Positions 1-9,781 of a stretch of DNA of 64,000 bases are shown here, piece by piece. Position 1 is the first letter of the stretch, and every line of letters begins with the position of its first letter. The translations under genes and the position numbers were made by a program. The notes below the pieces were generated by a model. It was not told the DNA's origin. It did no database searches and saw nothing but the letters and a program-made list of their open reading frames with translations. Source of the stretch: Williamsia phyllosphaerae (GTDB lineage: Bacteria; Actinomycetota; Actinomycetes; Mycobacteriales; Mycobacteriaceae); assembly GCF_014635305.1 (NCBI RefSeq), contig NZ_BMCS01000001.1:2852001-2916000 (forward strand). Reading direction: 5' to 3'.

Positions 1-380
1 GCGGTGTCGCTGCGGGGCTGCCCCTGACTCGTGCTGCTCGACGCCGACGTCGTCACCAGGCGGACGTTCTGCGCGCGCGCCAGGTCCGGTGACCCGGTCG
101 CCACCGCGGTCGGCTGGGCGCCGGCGTCGATCAGCGTGACCGCGGCGGGCGGGATCGGGAGCAGGGACGCCCCCATCGCGTTGACCGTGGACTCGGTGCT
201 GCAGCCGGCGAGCGGCGCGGCCGACGAGGACGTCCCGGCGTCGTCGCCGGCGGCGCCGGAACCGCAGCCGGCCACCACGGTGAGTGCTGTGCACAGGGCG
301 ACGAGACGGGCCGGGTGGCGACGGACGGCACGGACACGGACACGACGGACACGGACACGGAGGGTGGCGGCGGGGGACAC
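1..380 (-). CDS. Putative lipoprotein, N-terminal part (runs off window)
   Basis: Reading leftwards from a GTG at 378-380, an open frame continues to the window edge without a stop (126 codons visible). The N-terminus is a typical lipoprotein export signal: an unusually Arg/Val-rich n-region ([10 protein letters not shown]), a hydrophobic stretch ([12 protein letters not shown]) and a lipobox ending VVAGC at about residues 34-38, followed by a Gly/Ser/Ala-rich linker. The visible mature part ([19 protein letters not shown]...) matches no family I recognise. The gene is divergent from lspA, whose product processes such lipobox signals, but that proximity proves nothing about function. The C-terminal part lies outside the window, so the class of lipoprotein stays open. 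Confidence 0.6.
   Translation of the reverse strand, partial: MSPAATLRVRVRRVRVRAVRRHPARLVALCTALTVVAGCGSGAAGDDAGTSSSAAPLAGCSTESTVNAMGASLLPIPPAAVTLIDAGAQPTAVATGSPDLARAQNVRLVTTSASSSTSQGQPRSDT
331..360. repeat. 15-bp tandem duplication in lipoprotein signal-peptide codons
   Basis: Two adjacent 15-base units (cggacacggacacga / cggacacggacacgg) differ at one base. Read on the minus strand they encode the repeated Arg-Val residues of the lipoprotein n-region. The length is a multiple of three, so expansion or contraction would keep the frame and only change the positive charge of the signal peptide. Confidence 0.75.
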
Positions 381-420
381 ACCGATCAGGCTAGCGGCGG
401 CCGTCGTGGATGATGGTGGC

Positions 421-1011
421 GTGAGCAATGACCAGGACGGAGTGGGCGCGGGCCCCGATCCGCAGGCCCCCGCACGTTCGGCGAGGATGATCGCGCTGCT
501 GCCCGCGGTGGCCGCGGTGATCCTTCTGCTCGATCTGATCACCAAGATCGTCGTCGTGGCGGTCATCGACCCGCTGCGTCCGATCTCGATCATCGGCGAC
601 ACCGTCACGCTGCGACTCGTGCGCAACAGCGGTGCCGCGTTCTCGATGGCGACCGGCTACACCTGGGTCCTGACCGTGGTCGCGTTGGCCGTGGTGATCG
701 GGATCATCCGCTACAGCAGCCGCCTGCGGTCCCCACTGTGGGCGTTGGGCATCGGCCTGATCCTCGGCGGTGCGCTCGGCAACCTCGTCGACCGGCTCTT
801 CCGGGCGCCGGGGCCTCTGCGCGGCCACGTCGTCGACTTCGTCTCGGTGGGCTGGTGGCCGGTGTTCAACGTGGCCGACTCGGCCGTCGTCTGCGGTGCG
901 GTCCTGCTCGTCGCTCTGACGCTGTTCGGGGTCGAACTCGACGGCACCCGGATCTCCGGCAAGAAACCCGCCCCGTCCACCACACCCACCCGAGAGTCGC
1001 CGAATGCGTGA
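421..1011 (+). CDS. lspA: Lipoprotein signal peptidase LspA (signal peptidase II)
   Basis: Inner-membrane aspartyl protease that removes the signal peptide from prolipoproteins after Lgt has added diacylglycerol to the lipobox Cys. The 196-residue product has four predicted membrane segments and the family motifs: RNSGAAFS near residue 62, GNLVDR near 119 and FNVADS near 149. The catalytic aspartates are expected in the VDF and NVADS segments. The GTG at 421 leaves a hydrophilic N-terminal extension of about 22 residues before the first membrane helix; an internal ATG at 487 is the alternative. The next gene overlaps by 8 bases, so lspA, the pseudouridine synthase and the following gene form one operon, as in M. 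tuberculosis (Rv1539-Rv1540). Confidence 0.93.
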   Translation: MSNDQDGVGAGPDPQAPARSARMIALLPAVAAVILLLDLITKIVVVAVIDPLRPISIIGDTVTLRLVRNSGAAFSMATGYTWVLTVVALAVVIGIIRYSSRLRSPLWALGIGLILGGALGNLVDRLFRAPGPLRGHVVDFVSVGWWPVFNVADSAVVCGAVLLVALTLFGVELDGTRISGKKPAPSTTPTRESPNA

Positions 1012-1930
1012 GAGCCGGTCCATGCCCGTACCCGACGGTCTGGACGGCATGCGTCTGGACGCCGGGGTGTCGCGCATCCTGGGTCTGTCCCGCACCGCGG
1101 TCGCCGCACTGGCCGACGGCGGCGACGTCAGCATCGACGGTGCGGCGGTGGGGAAGTCGCATCGCCTCGTCGGCGGCGCCTGGCTCGAGGTCACGCTGCC
1201 CGAACCCGCCCGACCGCTGGAGAACCCCGCCCAGCCGATCGAGAACATGGACGTCATCTACGCCGACGACGACATCGTCGTGGTCGACAAGCCGGTCGGC
1301 GTCGCGGCACATGCGTCGGTCGGCTGGACCGGACCGACCGTCATCGGTGGTCTGGCCGCGGCCGGTTTCCGGATCTCCACCTCCGGTTCCCACGAGCGCC
1401 AGGGCATCGTGCACCGCCTCGACGTCGGCACCTCCGGGGTGATGGTGGTCGCGACCTCCGAGCGCGCATACACCCTGCTCAAGCGGGCCTTCAAGGAACG
1501 CACGGTGGACAAGCGATACCACGCGCTGGCGCAGGGCCATCTCGACCCCTCGAGCGGCACCGTCGACGCGGCGATCGGCCGCCACCCCGGCAGCGAGTGG
1601 AAGTTCGCCGTCACCTCGGCGGGCAAGGCCAGCGTCACCCATTACGACACCCTCGAGATGTTCGCGGCGGCGAGCCTGCTCGACGTGCACCTCGAAACCG
1701 GTCGGACGCACCAGATCCGGGTGCACCTGTCCGCCCTGAACCATCCCTGCTGCGGTGACATCACCTACGGCGCCGACCCGGTGTTGGCCGCCCGACTCGG
1801 CCTCGAACGCCAGTGGTTGCACGCACGGGCGCTGTCGTTCGCCCATCCCGCCGACGGACGGCGGGTCGAGTTCACCAGTCCCTACCCGGACGATCTCCGC
1901 GGCGCCCTGGACATCCTGCGTGCCGGGTGA
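1004..1930 (+). CDS. RluA-family 23S rRNA/tRNA pseudouridine synthase
   Basis: Converts specific uridines in structured RNA to pseudouridine. The 308-residue protein has an N-terminal S4-like RNA-binding segment (about residues 17-70, [16 protein letters not shown]) and then the RluA/RsuA catalytic domain, with the signature HRLDVGTSG containing the catalytic Asp. A later block, [14 protein letters not shown], is also characteristic of the family. Length and position next to lspA match the M. tuberculosis gene Rv1540. The target uridine cannot be read from the sequence: RluC- and RluD-type specificity both remain possible. The ATG lies inside the end of lspA, indicating translational coupling. 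Confidence 0.9.
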   Translation: MRESRSMPVPDGLDGMRLDAGVSRILGLSRTAVAALADGGDVSIDGAAVGKSHRLVGGAWLEVTLPEPARPLENPAQPIENMDVIYADDDIVVVDKPVGVAAHASVGWTGPTVIGGLAAAGFRISTSGSHERQGIVHRLDVGTSGVMVVATSERAYTLLKRAFKERTVDKRYHALAQGHLDPSSGTVDAAIGRHPGSEWKFAVTSAGKASVTHYDTLEMFAAASLLDVHLETGRTHQIRVHLSALNHPCCGDITYGADPVLAARLGLERQWLHARALSFAHPADGRRVEFTSPYPDDLRGALDILRAG

Positions 1931-2642
1931 ACCGCCGCCGCCGTCGGACCCCGAGACCGGTCACGCCGGGCTGACCCGGTCGATCGTGGTCGCGTTGGTG
2001 CTCGTCGTCGCGGTGACGGCCGGGCTCTACGCGCTCGGCGCGACCCACCCGCCGAAACGCTCGGCGATCACCTCCGACCGTCTGGGGCCGGAGAACGGTG
2101 CGAGTGTGCCCGCCTATCTCGACGCCGCCGCCGCCGGTCTCGATCGAGTCGGCGCCGGACCGCGCTGGGCGCTGATCTCGTTGCGGACGCCGGTGAACGA
2201 CGACCGGGCGTGGTCGCTGATGGACGGCACCGCGGCGTCACAGGTCGCGTTCCACGTACCGATCACCGGGGTCGCCACCCCGTCGACCTTCGCCGCGGTC
2301 ACCGGCGATCGCGGATCGTTGTCGACCGCCCGGGTCAACGCGATCGCCGAGGTCGCCGGAGACGCCGCCCTCGGGGCCGACGGCGCCGTCGAGACCCGAG
2401 ACCAGCAGGTGAGTTCGGTCACCGTCGACCGTCTGCGATCCGGGTGTGCGTGCATCGTCGCGATGGTCGTGCGCGGCACCGGCCCACGATTACGCGAGGT
2501 CGCGACATCGCCGCTGGTCCGCGGCGTGCAGGTGCTGCCCGCCGACGCCGCGGGCGGGCGGTTCGCGGTGGTCGCGCTGCTGCCCGAACAGACTGACCGG
2601 TTCCTGCCCGTCGCCGACACCGCGCCCGTCCCCACACGCTGA
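1920..2642 (+). CDS. Membrane-anchored protein of unknown function
   Basis: Starts at a GTG that overlaps the last 11 bases of the pseudouridine synthase gene and encodes 240 residues. A short Pro/acidic N-terminus is followed by one hydrophobic segment (about residues 20-38, [19 protein letters not shown]), so most of the protein is predicted to lie outside the cytoplasmic membrane. The exported part is Ala/Val-rich with a Cys pair ([12 protein letters not shown]) near residue 178. I recognise no enzyme motif. Being last in the lspA operon suggests a conserved cell-envelope function, but this is only context. An in-frame start further upstream would lie entirely within the pseudouridine synthase gene and is unlikely. 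Confidence 0.7.
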   Translation: MPGEPPPPSDPETGHAGLTRSIVVALVLVVAVTAGLYALGATHPPKRSAITSDRLGPENGASVPAYLDAAAAGLDRVGAGPRWALISLRTPVNDDRAWSLMDGTAASQVAFHVPITGVATPSTFAAVTGDRGSLSTARVNAIAEVAGDAALGADGAVETRDQQVSSVTVDRLRSGCACIVAMVVRGTGPRLREVATSPLVRGVQVLPADAAGGRFAVVALLPEQTDRFLPVADTAPVPTR

Positions 2643-2755
2643 GCACCCTCCCCGGACGGCCACGTCATCGCGCCGGGACCGGCGTGTCGGCGGTGTGTCG
2701 GCATTGCCCGGCGTTCGCTGGAGTGTGGCGCCGACCGTCTGTGGGTGCCCACCCC

Positions 2756-2761
2756 TAAACT
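2756..2761 (+). promoter_or_regulatory. Candidate -10 element for dnaE1 (TAAACT)
   Basis: TAAACT fits the actinobacterial TANNNT pattern and lies 84 bases upstream of the dnaE1 GTG, inside a 202-base gene-free interval. No convincing -35 was found. The remainder of the interval (2643-2844) shows no other feature. Confidence 0.35.
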
Positions 2762-2844
2762 GGTCCCTACGTCGTCGCCGGGGGCATCCTCTCGGCGGCG
2801 GGTTCGGCGGGCGGTCCCGCAACTGTCTCGGAAGAGGTCCACGA

Positions 2845-5800
2845 GTGTCGGATTCGTTCGTCCATCTGCACAATCACACCGAGTACTCGATGCTCGACGG
2901 TGCGGCCAAGGTCGCGCCCATGTTCGCCGAGGCCAAGCGCCTCGGGATGACCGCGATCGGCATGACCGACCACGGGAACATGTACGGCGCCAGCGAGTTC
3001 TACAACGTCGCGAAGAAACACGACATCAAGCCGATCATCGGTATCGAGGCCTACATCGCCCCGGCCTCCCGGTTCGACACCAAGCGCGTCCTCTGGGGCG
3101 ATCGCGACCAGAAGAGCGACGACGTCTCCGGTAGTGGCGCCTACACGCACATGACGATGGTGGCCGAGAACGCCACGGGCCTGCACAACCTGTTCAAGCT
3201 GTCGTCGCTGGCGTCGATCGAGGGCCAGCTCGGCAAGTGGGCCCGGATGGACGCCGAGATCATCGCGCAGTACTCCGAGGGCATCATCGCCACCACCGGC
3301 TGCCCGTCGGGTGAGGTGCAGACCCGCCTGCGCCTCGGCCACCAGCGCGAGGCGCTCGAGGCCGCAGCCAAGTGGCAGGACATCTTCGGTAGGGAGAACT
3401 TCTACCTCGAGCTGATGGAGCACGGCCTCGAGATCGAGCGTCGGGTCCGTGACGGCCTGCTCGAGATCGGCAAGGCGCTCGGCATCAAGCCCATCGTGAC
3501 CAACGACTGCCACTACGTCACCAAAGAGCACGCGGTCACCCACGAAGCGCTGCTGTGCATCCAGACCGGCAAGACGCTGTCCGATCCCACCCGCTTCAAG
3601 TTCGACGGCGACGGCTACTACCTGAAGTCGGCAGCGGAGATGCGCGAGCAGTGGGATTCGATCATCCCCGGCGCCTGCGACAACACCGTCGAGATCGGCG
3701 AGCGGGTCCAGAGCTACGCCGAGGTCTTCGCCCCGCGCGACCGGATGCCGGTGTTCCCGGTGCCCGAGGGCGACACCCAGGAGACGTTCCTGCGCAAGGA
3801 GGTCGCCGCCGGCCTCGTCAAGCGTTTCGCCGACAACCCGGTCCCGCAGGACTACACCGATCGGGCGCACTACGAGCTCGACGTCATCATCCAGATGGGG
3901 TTCCCCGCCTACTTCCTCGTCGTCGGCGACCTGATCCGGCACGCCCATGAGGTCGGCATCCGGGTGGGCCCGGGTCGCGGTAGCGCCGCGGGATCGCTCG
4001 TCGCGTGGGCGCTGGGTATCACCAACATCGACCCCATCCCGCACGGTCTGCTCTTCGAGCGGTTCCTCAACCCCGAGCGTGTGTCGATGCCCGACATCGA
4101 CATCGACTTCGATGATCGCCGCCGCGGCGACATGATCCGCTACGCGACCGAACGGTGGGGCGTCGACAAGGTCGCCCAGGTCATCACCTTCGGCACCATC
4201 AAGACCAAGGCGGCCATCAAGGACTCCGCCCGCGTCCAGTTCGGGCAGCCGGGGTACTCGATCGCCGACCGCATCACCAAGGCCCTGCCGCCGCCCATCA
4301 TGGCCAAGGACATCTCGGTCGCCGGCATCACCGACCCCGACCATGAGCGGTACGGCGAGGCGTCGGAGGTCCGCGCGCTCATCGAGACCGATCCCGACGT
4401 GAAGAAGATCTACGAGACCGCACGCGGTCTGGAGGGTCTGATCCGCAACGCGGGCGTGCATGCCTGCGCGGTGATCATGTCCTCGGAGCCGTTGACCGAC
4501 GCGATCCCGGTGTGGAAGCGCGCGCAGGACGGCGCCATCATCACCGGCTGGGACTACCCGTCGTGTGAGGACATCGGTCTGCTCAAGATGGACTTCCTGG
4601 GGTTGCGCAACCTCACGGTCATCAACGACGCGCTGGAGAACATCAAGAACAACCGCGGCATCGAGATCGACATGGACGCCCTGCCGCTCGACGACAGCGC
4701 GACCTACGACCTGATGGCACGGGGACAGACCCTCGGTGTGTTCCAGCTCGACGGTGGCCCGATGCGTGAACTCCTCAAGCGCATGCAGCCCACCGCATTC
4801 GAGGACATCGTCGCCGTCGGCGCGCTGTACCGGCCCGGCCCGATGGGCATGAACGCCCACAACGACTACGCCGACCGCAAGAACGATCGCCAGATCGTGA
4901 CGCCGATCCATCCGGAGCTCGAGGTCCCGCTCAAGGAGATCCTCGGTGACACGTACGGCCTGATCGTCTACCAAGAGCAGATCATGCAGATCGCGCAGAA
5001 GGTGGCCGGTTACTCGCTGGGACGAGCCGACATCCTGCGCCGCGCGATGGGCAAGAAGAAGGCGTCGGTCCTCGCCGAGGAGTTCGAGGGTTTCGAGGCG
5101 GGCATGGTCGCCAACGGGTTCTCCAAGGCGGCCATCAAGGCGCTGTGGGAGACGATCCTCCCGTTCGCCGGCTACGCGTTCAACAAGTCGCACGCCGCGG
5201 CGTACGGACTCATCTCGTACTGGACCGCCTACCTCAAGGCCAACTACCCGGCCGAGTACATGGCCGGTCTGTTGACGTCGGTCGGTGACGACAAGGACAA
5301 GGCCGCAATCTATCTCGCGGACTGTCGCAAGCTGGGCATCACAGTGCTCCCGCCCGACGTCAACGAATCGCAGCGAAACTTCGCCGCCGTCGGTGAGGAC
5401 ATCCGCTTCGGTCTGGTCGCGGTCCGCAACGTCGGCAGCAACGTGGTGAGCGCGATCCTCGCCGCCCGCGAGGCGAAGGGGAACTTCGGGAGTTTCTCCG
5501 ACTACCTCGGCAAGATCGATGTGACCGCGTGCAGCAAGAAGGTCACCGAGTCCCTGATCAAGGCCGGAGCCTTCGACTCGTTGAACCACCCGCGCAAGGG
5601 TCTGTTCCTCGTCCATGTCGACGCGGTCGACGCCGTGCTCGGGACGAAGAAGGCCGAGGCGGTCGGGCAGTTCGACCTGTTCGGCGACACCGGCGGTGGC
5701 GACGGACCGGTCGAAGACGTGTTCGCCGTGCGGGTCCCCGACGAGGAGTGGGACTCCAAGCACAAGCTCGCGCTCGAGCGGGAGATGTTGGGCCTCTATG

Positions 5801-6387
5801 TGTCCGGGCATCCGCTCGGCGGTATCGAGCACGTCATCTCGGCGCAGACCGACACCTCGATCACCACCCTGCTCGAGGGCAACGTCAGCGACGGCGCGCA
5901 GATCATCATCGGCGGCATCATCTCCGCGGTGACCCGACGCGTGAACAAGAAGGGCGAGCCGTACGCGGTGGTCACCCTCGAGGACATGGTCGGTGGCGTC
6001 GAGGTCTACTTCTTCCCGCGCGCGTTCCAGACCTACGGGATGGACATCGTCGCCGACGCGGTGGTGCTCATCAAGGCGCGCGTGAACCTGCGCGACGACT
6101 CGATGATGATCAGCGCCAACGACCTCGCCGTCCCGGACCTCTCACACGTGGGGGAGGCCAAGCCGATAGCGCTGACGCTGTCGACGCGCCTGTGCACCCA
6201 GGACCGGGTCTCCGCGCTCAAGCAGGTCCTCATCCGGCACCCAGGGACCTCGGACGTGCACGTGCGGCTCATCAGCGGTGAGTCGTCGACGGTGATGCGT
6301 CTCGACGACAACCTCAGGGTCACACCGAGTTCCGCGCTGATGGGTGATCTGAAGGCGTTGCTCGGACCCACCTGTCTCAGCGGGTAG
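2845..6387 (+). CDS. dnaE1: DNA polymerase III alpha subunit (DnaE1)
   Basis: Catalytic subunit of the replicative DNA polymerase. Of 1180 residues, the first about 280 form the PHP domain, opening with [13 protein letters not shown] and keeping the metal-binding histidines that in mycobacterial DnaE1 provide intrinsic 3'-5' proofreading. The polymerase core carries [10 protein letters not shown] near residue 374 and the catalytic-aspartate motif PDIDIDFDD near residue 416. A C-terminal OB-type nucleic-acid-binding region ([12 protein letters not shown]) follows. The GTG at 2845 was chosen because a purine-rich site (GGAAGAGG) lies about 7 bases upstream and the product then begins right at the PHP motif. 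Length agrees with mycobacterial DnaE1 (about 1184 residues). The 3' end overlaps the convergent transporter gene by 11 bases. Confidence 0.97.
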   Translation: MSDSFVHLHNHTEYSMLDGAAKVAPMFAEAKRLGMTAIGMTDHGNMYGASEFYNVAKKHDIKPIIGIEAYIAPASRFDTKRVLWGDRDQKSDDVSGSGAYTHMTMVAENATGLHNLFKLSSLASIEGQLGKWARMDAEIIAQYSEGIIATTGCPSGEVQTRLRLGHQREALEAAAKWQDIFGRENFYLELMEHGLEIERRVRDGLLEIGKALGIKPIVTNDCHYVTKEHAVTHEALLCIQTGKTLSDPTRFKFDGDGYYLKSAAEMREQWDSIIPGACDNTVEIGERVQSYAEVFAPRDRMPVFPVPEGDTQETFLRKEVAAGLVKRFADNPVPQDYTDRAHYELDVIIQMGFPAYFLVVGDLIRHAHEVGIRVGPGRGSAAGSLVAWALGITNIDPIPHGLLFERFLNPERVSMPDIDIDFDDRRRGDMIRYATERWGVDKVAQVITFGTIKTKAAIKDSARVQFGQPGYSIADRITKALPPPIMAKDISVAGITDPDHERYGEASEVRALIETDPDVKKIYETARGLEGLIRNAGVHACAVIMSSEPLTDAIPVWKRAQDGAIITGWDYPSCEDIGLLKMDFLGLRNLTVINDALENIKNNRGIEIDMDALPLDDSATYDLMARGQTLGVFQLDGGPMRELLKRMQPTAFEDIVAVGALYRPGPMGMNAHNDYADRKNDRQIVTPIHPELEVPLKEILGDTYGLIVYQEQIMQIAQKVAGYSLGRADILRRAMGKKKASVLAEEFEGFEAGMVANGFSKAAIKALWETILPFAGYAFNKSHAAAYGLISYWTAYLKANYPAEYMAGLLTSVGDDKDKAAIYLADCRKLGITVLPPDVNESQRNFAAVGEDIRFGLVAVRNVGSNVVSAILAAREAKGNFGSFSDYLGKIDVTACSKKVTESLIKAGAFDSLNHPRKGLFLVHVDAVDAVLGTKKAEAVGQFDLFGDTGGGDGPVEDVFAVRVPDEEWDSKHKLALEREMLGLYVSGHPLGGIEHVISAQTDTSITTLLEGNVSDGAQIIIGGIISAVTRRVNKKGEPYAVVTLEDMVGGVEVYFFPRAFQTYGMDIVADAVVLIKARVNLRDDSMMISANDLAVPDLSHVGEAKPIALTLSTRLCTQDRVSALKQVLIRHPGTSDVHVRLISGESSTVMRLDDNLRVTPSSALMGDLKALLGPTCLSG

Positions 6388-7639
6388 ACGCCACGACGGG
6401 GTGGGTCGCCGGGTCGTGGGCCCGGGCCGACCGACGGCCGATCATGATTGCGGTCGCTGCGGTGATCAGACACGCCGTCGCGGCGTAGAGCGCGAACACC
6501 GCGTAATCGGCCGACAGCGCCTCGCGGAGTCCCGGCGCCGTCCCTCCGACGAGGGCGACGGCCACCGCGTAGGGCAGACCGTTGCCCGCACCGCGGATCG
6601 CGCGGGGGAACAGGGCGCTGATCACCGCGGGCAACGTCGCGCAGAGGCCGGCCAGCACAACCGTCGCGAGTGTCGTCCCCACCAGGTAGCTCACCAGGGT
6701 GGTCGTCGGTCGCGTCAGGAACAGCACTGCCGGGCAGACGGCGACGTTGGCGAGAGCGAAGACGATGTGGAGGCGGGTGCGGGATCGGTGCCGCATCGAC
6801 CGCCCGACGCAGACCACCAGTGCCGCAAAGCAGAGCGTCTGCACGAGAGATGTCGAGACCATGGTCGATTCGCTGACCCCGAGGTGAGCGACCGCGTACG
6901 GCACGGTGCCCGCAATCCAGATGTTGTAGGTCAGGGTGGTGCCGAGGGTGAGCGCGACGACCGCCGCCATCCGCGTCAGCACCGCCGATCGTCGCAGGGG
7001 CGGGGCGGCATCGACACGGGACGATCGATCGCGGTCGACACCGCGCGCCGCGGCGAGCGCAAGCGCCACACCCGCCACCGCCCCGACGACGTAGGGGATC
7101 CGCCATCCCCACCCGGTCATCTCCGCGCGACCGAGGCCGGCGATCAATGCCAGTGTGACCGTCAGCGACGCCACCTTCCCGCAGGCGGCCATCGCGTAGA
7201 TCAGCGCTGACGGGTCGAGTCGTGAACCAGGCGTGTGCATCTCGTACATCTGCGCATTGACCACGGCCGCCTGGCCACCGTGTGCCGCGCCCAGGACCAC
7301 CCGGAAGATCAAGAGTAGCGACGGCGCTGCCCACGCGGCCCCGTCGATGTCGGGGGTGATGGCCATGCCGGTCGTCGCACCGGCCCCGATCCACAACGAG
7401 GTGACGAACGCCGGAGTGCGGCCCCGTCGATCGGCCAGTCGTCCGAGCGCGAGGGCCCCGAACGGCCGGGACACGAACCCGGCCGCGAAGATCGCGAAGC
7501 CCACGGTGAGTCCGGATTCGTCGTCGTTCACCAGCGCTCGGGTCATGTAGGGGAGCAGAGCGAGAAAGGTGACCCAGTCGTATCCCTCCACCGCCATCCC
7601 CGCCGCGATGACGGCGATCCGTCGCCGGTCCTGTTTCAT
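6377..7639 (-). CDS. MFS transporter, metabolite:H+ symporter (MHS) type
   Basis: A 420-residue 12-helix major facilitator. The N-terminal [10 protein letters not shown] and the loop motif [11 protein letters not shown] between helices 2 and 3 resemble the metabolite:proton symporter family (shikimate, proline/betaine, citrate and aromatic acid carriers), so import of a small organic acid or zwitterion is the best guess; the substrate is not readable. The ATG at 7637-7639 was chosen because the protein then starts a few residues before helix 1; upstream in-frame codons encode no plausible membrane protein. The stop codon lies within the last bases of dnaE1 (tail-to-tail overlap). It is divergent from the AfsA-like cluster, and a role in that pathway is possible but unsupported. 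Confidence 0.85.
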   Translation of the reverse strand: MKQDRRRIAVIAAGMAVEGYDWVTFLALLPYMTRALVNDDESGLTVGFAIFAAGFVSRPFGALALGRLADRRGRTPAFVTSLWIGAGATTGMAITPDIDGAAWAAPSLLLIFRVVLGAAHGGQAAVVNAQMYEMHTPGSRLDPSALIYAMAACGKVASLTVTLALIAGLGRAEMTGWGWRIPYVVGAVAGVALALAAARGVDRDRSSRVDAAPPLRRSAVLTRMAAVVALTLGTTLTYNIWIAGTVPYAVAHLGVSESTMVSTSLVQTLCFAALVVCVGRSMRHRSRTRLHIVFALANVAVCPAVLFLTRPTTTLVSYLVGTTLATVVLAGLCATLPAVISALFPRAIRGAGNGLPYAVAVALVGGTAPGLREALSADYAVFALYAATACLITAATAIMIGRRSARAHDPATHPVVASTR

Positions 7640-8009
7640 CGGATCACTATGAGGGGCAGGCCCGCGGACCGCTGACGTGATGAAAGGCAGATCACCTGGC
7701 GTACCGAACGTGACCCCGGTCATCGCGGTGTGTCTTCGGTCGATTCTGAACACGCTGGCACACAGCGCAATCGCCCACCGGCTCGCTTGCGGCGACTTTC
7801 GTGCACGGGTGATTCTTGGGCGCGACAAAACTCCTTGCACGCGCTAACCTGTCCACAATCCGCTCAGAGTCGCTTGAGAGCCCCTTGCTGACAAGCCCGA
7901 GACCCGGCGGACCGCTCGACACGACCTGCACACGTGAACGCTGCCCGGAGTCGCGCAGCGACATCACATGACCGTGCTGCCGTCCGAATTCTCAGCAAGG
8001 GGCCAACCG
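7640..8009. other. Divergent intergenic region between MFS gene and AfsA cluster (370 bp)
   Basis: No gene is supported here. The region must hold promoters for the minus-strand transporter and the plus-strand afsA-like operon. A TTGCAC at 7834-7839 and AT-richer sequence around 7825-7860 (acaaaactcc, taacctgtcc, acaatcc) could be promoter elements, but no clean -35/-10 pair with 17-base spacing was found. No extended palindrome resembling the ACATAC/GTATGT-type sites of gamma-butyrolactone receptors was recognised by eye. An ATG at 7968 is in frame with the AfsA-like gene but lacks a ribosome site. Confidence 0.5.
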
Positions 8010-9035
8010 GTGACATCCACTCTGCAACCTCGTCTCTCCCATTCGACCCTCGTGCCGCGTGAGCACGTCCACCGCGACGCGCTGTCGGAGGTCTACCTCA
8101 CCGACATCATCTGCGATCGCTACCCCAACTTCCGTGTGGGCGTCCACTTCCCGAAGTCGCACAGCTACTACAGCGATCATGTGGGGCCGGCCGCGGGGCG
8201 GTACGACCCGCTGCTCGTCCTCGAGTGCTTCCGGCAGGCGTCGATTCTCATCGCGCACCGGCACGTCGGGGTCGAGTTCGATCAGTCCTTCATCTTCAAC
8301 GCCGGTGCGATCAGCGTGGTCTCGGACGATGCGATGACGGTGACCTCGGCACCGGGTACCGGTGAGCTCAGTGCGATGATCGTCGGTGAGAAGGTGCGCG
8401 ACGAGACGATCATCGGGATCACGCTCGACATGACGGTGACACTCGCCGGTGTGGCGGCGGTGACCATGACCATGTCGATCCAGTGGATGCCGAAGCCGGT
8501 CTGGGCGCGCGTCCGGGCGTCCGGGCGCGCGAAACTCGGACTGGCGGAATATCGGCCGGGCATCGAACCGTTGCCCGGCAGGCATCCGCACCGCAGTGTC
8601 GGTGCTCACCAGCCCGAGGCTCTGGGCCGTGGTCTGAGCCGCAACGTGGTGGTCGGCGCGGCACGGCACGTCCCCGCCGGGTTCGACATCGACGTCCTCG
8701 TCGACCAGCATCACCCGAGTCTCTTCGATCACCCGCTCGACCACATCCCGGGCGCGGTGATCTTCGAGGCGGTTCGTCAGGCCGGGATCGTCGGTGCCGA
8801 CGAGTATTTCGGTCTCAGCGCACGGCGTCTCCGGATCCGTTCGCTGTCGGCGACATTCACGCGTTTCGGTGAACTCGATCTGCCGACCAGCGCGCTGGTC
8901 CGGCCGCAGACCGACACCTGCGATCAGGTGGTCGGCTTCGACGTCGACATCACGCAGGAGGGCGTGACCATCGCGTCGTCCGGAGTGGTCTTCACCCGAT
9001 CGCACGCCCGAGCACTCGCGACGGTCCAGCGATGA
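8010..9035 (+). CDS. AfsA-family protein (A-factor/gamma-butyrolactone synthase-like)
   Basis: AfsA/ScbA-type enzymes join a 3-ketoacyl chain to dihydroxyacetone phosphate, the first step to gamma-butyrolactone signals in Streptomyces. This 341-residue protein has the diagnostic two-repeat layout of hotdog-like A-factor repeats: repeat 1 about residues 45-165 (HFPKSHSYYSDHV...LECFRQAS), repeat 2 about 220-330 (QHHPSLFDHPLDHIPG...FEAVRQAG). Each repeat keeps the Glu-x-x-Arg-Gln motif (near 72-76 and 253-257) that family mutagenesis points to as functional. The GTG at 8010 was chosen for its aagggg site 7 bases upstream; an in-frame ATG at 7968 has none. The stop overlaps the HAD gene by 4 bases, starting a chain of five coupled genes. 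The chemistry in this organism is inferred, not shown. Confidence 0.85.
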   Translation: MTSTLQPRLSHSTLVPREHVHRDALSEVYLTDIICDRYPNFRVGVHFPKSHSYYSDHVGPAAGRYDPLLVLECFRQASILIAHRHVGVEFDQSFIFNAGAISVVSDDAMTVTSAPGTGELSAMIVGEKVRDETIIGITLDMTVTLAGVAAVTMTMSIQWMPKPVWARVRASGRAKLGLAEYRPGIEPLPGRHPHRSVGAHQPEALGRGLSRNVVVGAARHVPAGFDIDVLVDQHHPSLFDHPLDHIPGAVIFEAVRQAGIVGADEYFGLSARRLRIRSLSATFTRFGELDLPTSALVRPQTDTCDQVVGFDVDITQEGVTIASSGVVFTRSHARALATVQR

Positions 9036-9781
9036 CGGCCTCGGTGCGCATCGACTCCGTCCCTCCGGTGACCGAGGCGACGCGGTACACGACGGTGTTC
9101 CTCGACTTCGGCGGCGTGTTGTCACCACCGATCGAGGACCTGTTCCTCGAGTACGAGCGCGTGACCGGCATCGCCCCGGCCGATCTCAAAGCCGCGATGG
9201 CCGGCGTCGCAGATGGTCTGGGCGTCGATGTGCTCGCCCCCGTCGAGCTCGGCCTCCTGACCGAGGTCGAGTGGGTCCGTCGCATGCACCGGTGGCTCAT
9301 CTGCCGAGGTGTCGACGTGTCGCGATCGGCCCTCGATTTCGGCCGTCAGTGGTTCGCGGGCCATCAGGTCAACGCGACCATGCGCCGACTGGTCTTCGAG
9401 CTGAAGGCACAGGGCTACCGGGTGGGCATCCTCACCAACAACGTGCGTGAGTGGGAAGCCCACTGGCGCCCGATGGTGGGCCTCGACGAGGACGTCGACG
9501 CGATCGTCGACTCCTACGACGTCGGTTGCCGCAAACCCGAACCGGAGATCTTCGCGATCTCCGAGAACCGGATCGGTGCCGCACCGGGTACCGCGATCCT
9601 CATCGACGATCTCGAATCCAACTGTGTCGCCGCACGCAGAGCCGGCTGGGGAGCGGTGCGTTTCGTCGACAACGACCAGACCCTCGCCGATCTGGCCGCG
9701 CTCCTGCGTGCTCAGGACGGGGCCGCCGCGGAAGTCGCCATCGCAGAAGCGATCACCACAGACAGGGAGACCATCGCATGA
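9032..9781 (+). CDS. HAD-superfamily hydrolase (DxGG type)
   Basis: A 249-residue haloacid dehalogenase fold protein. Motif I is DFGGVL (nucleophile Asp near residue 30, with Gly where classic phosphatases have the second Asp), motif II ILTNN, motif III the Lys of GCRKPEPE, motif IV ILIDDLESN; an alpha-helical cap lies between I and II. This DxG variant is shared with YihX-like sugar-phosphate phosphatases and the N-terminal domain of epoxide hydrolases, so a phosphatase role is possible. In butyrolactone biosynthesis a phosphate must be removed after the AfsA step, making this gene a logical candidate, by context only. It overlaps afsA upstream and the exporter gene downstream by 4 bases each. 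Confidence 0.85.
   Translation: MTASVRIDSVPPVTEATRYTTVFLDFGGVLSPPIEDLFLEYERVTGIAPADLKAAMAGVADGLGVDVLAPVELGLLTEVEWVRRMHRWLICRGVDVSRSALDFGRQWFAGHQVNATMRRLVFELKAQGYRVGILTNNVREWEAHWRPMVGLDEDVDAIVDSYDVGCRKPEPEIFAISENRIGAAPGTAILIDDLESNCVAARRAGWGAVRFVDNDQTLADLAALLRAQDGAAAEVAIAEAITTDRETIA

Noticed and set aside
2767..5832. Very long open frame on the minus strand opposite dnaE1
   Set aside because: It is the usual GC-skewed antisense shadow: Val/Asp/Arg/Gly-rich with no domain, while the plus-strand frame has all polymerase motifs.
7968..8009. ATG at 7968 as start of the AfsA-like protein
   Set aside because: No ribosome-binding sequence precedes it, whereas the GTG at 8010 has AAGGGG at ideal distance.
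8010..9035. AfsA-like protein as a fatty-acid FabZ/FabA dehydratase
   Set aside because: Hotdog folds are related, but the double repeat with Glu-x-x-Arg-Gln in each half and the total length are specific to the A-factor family.
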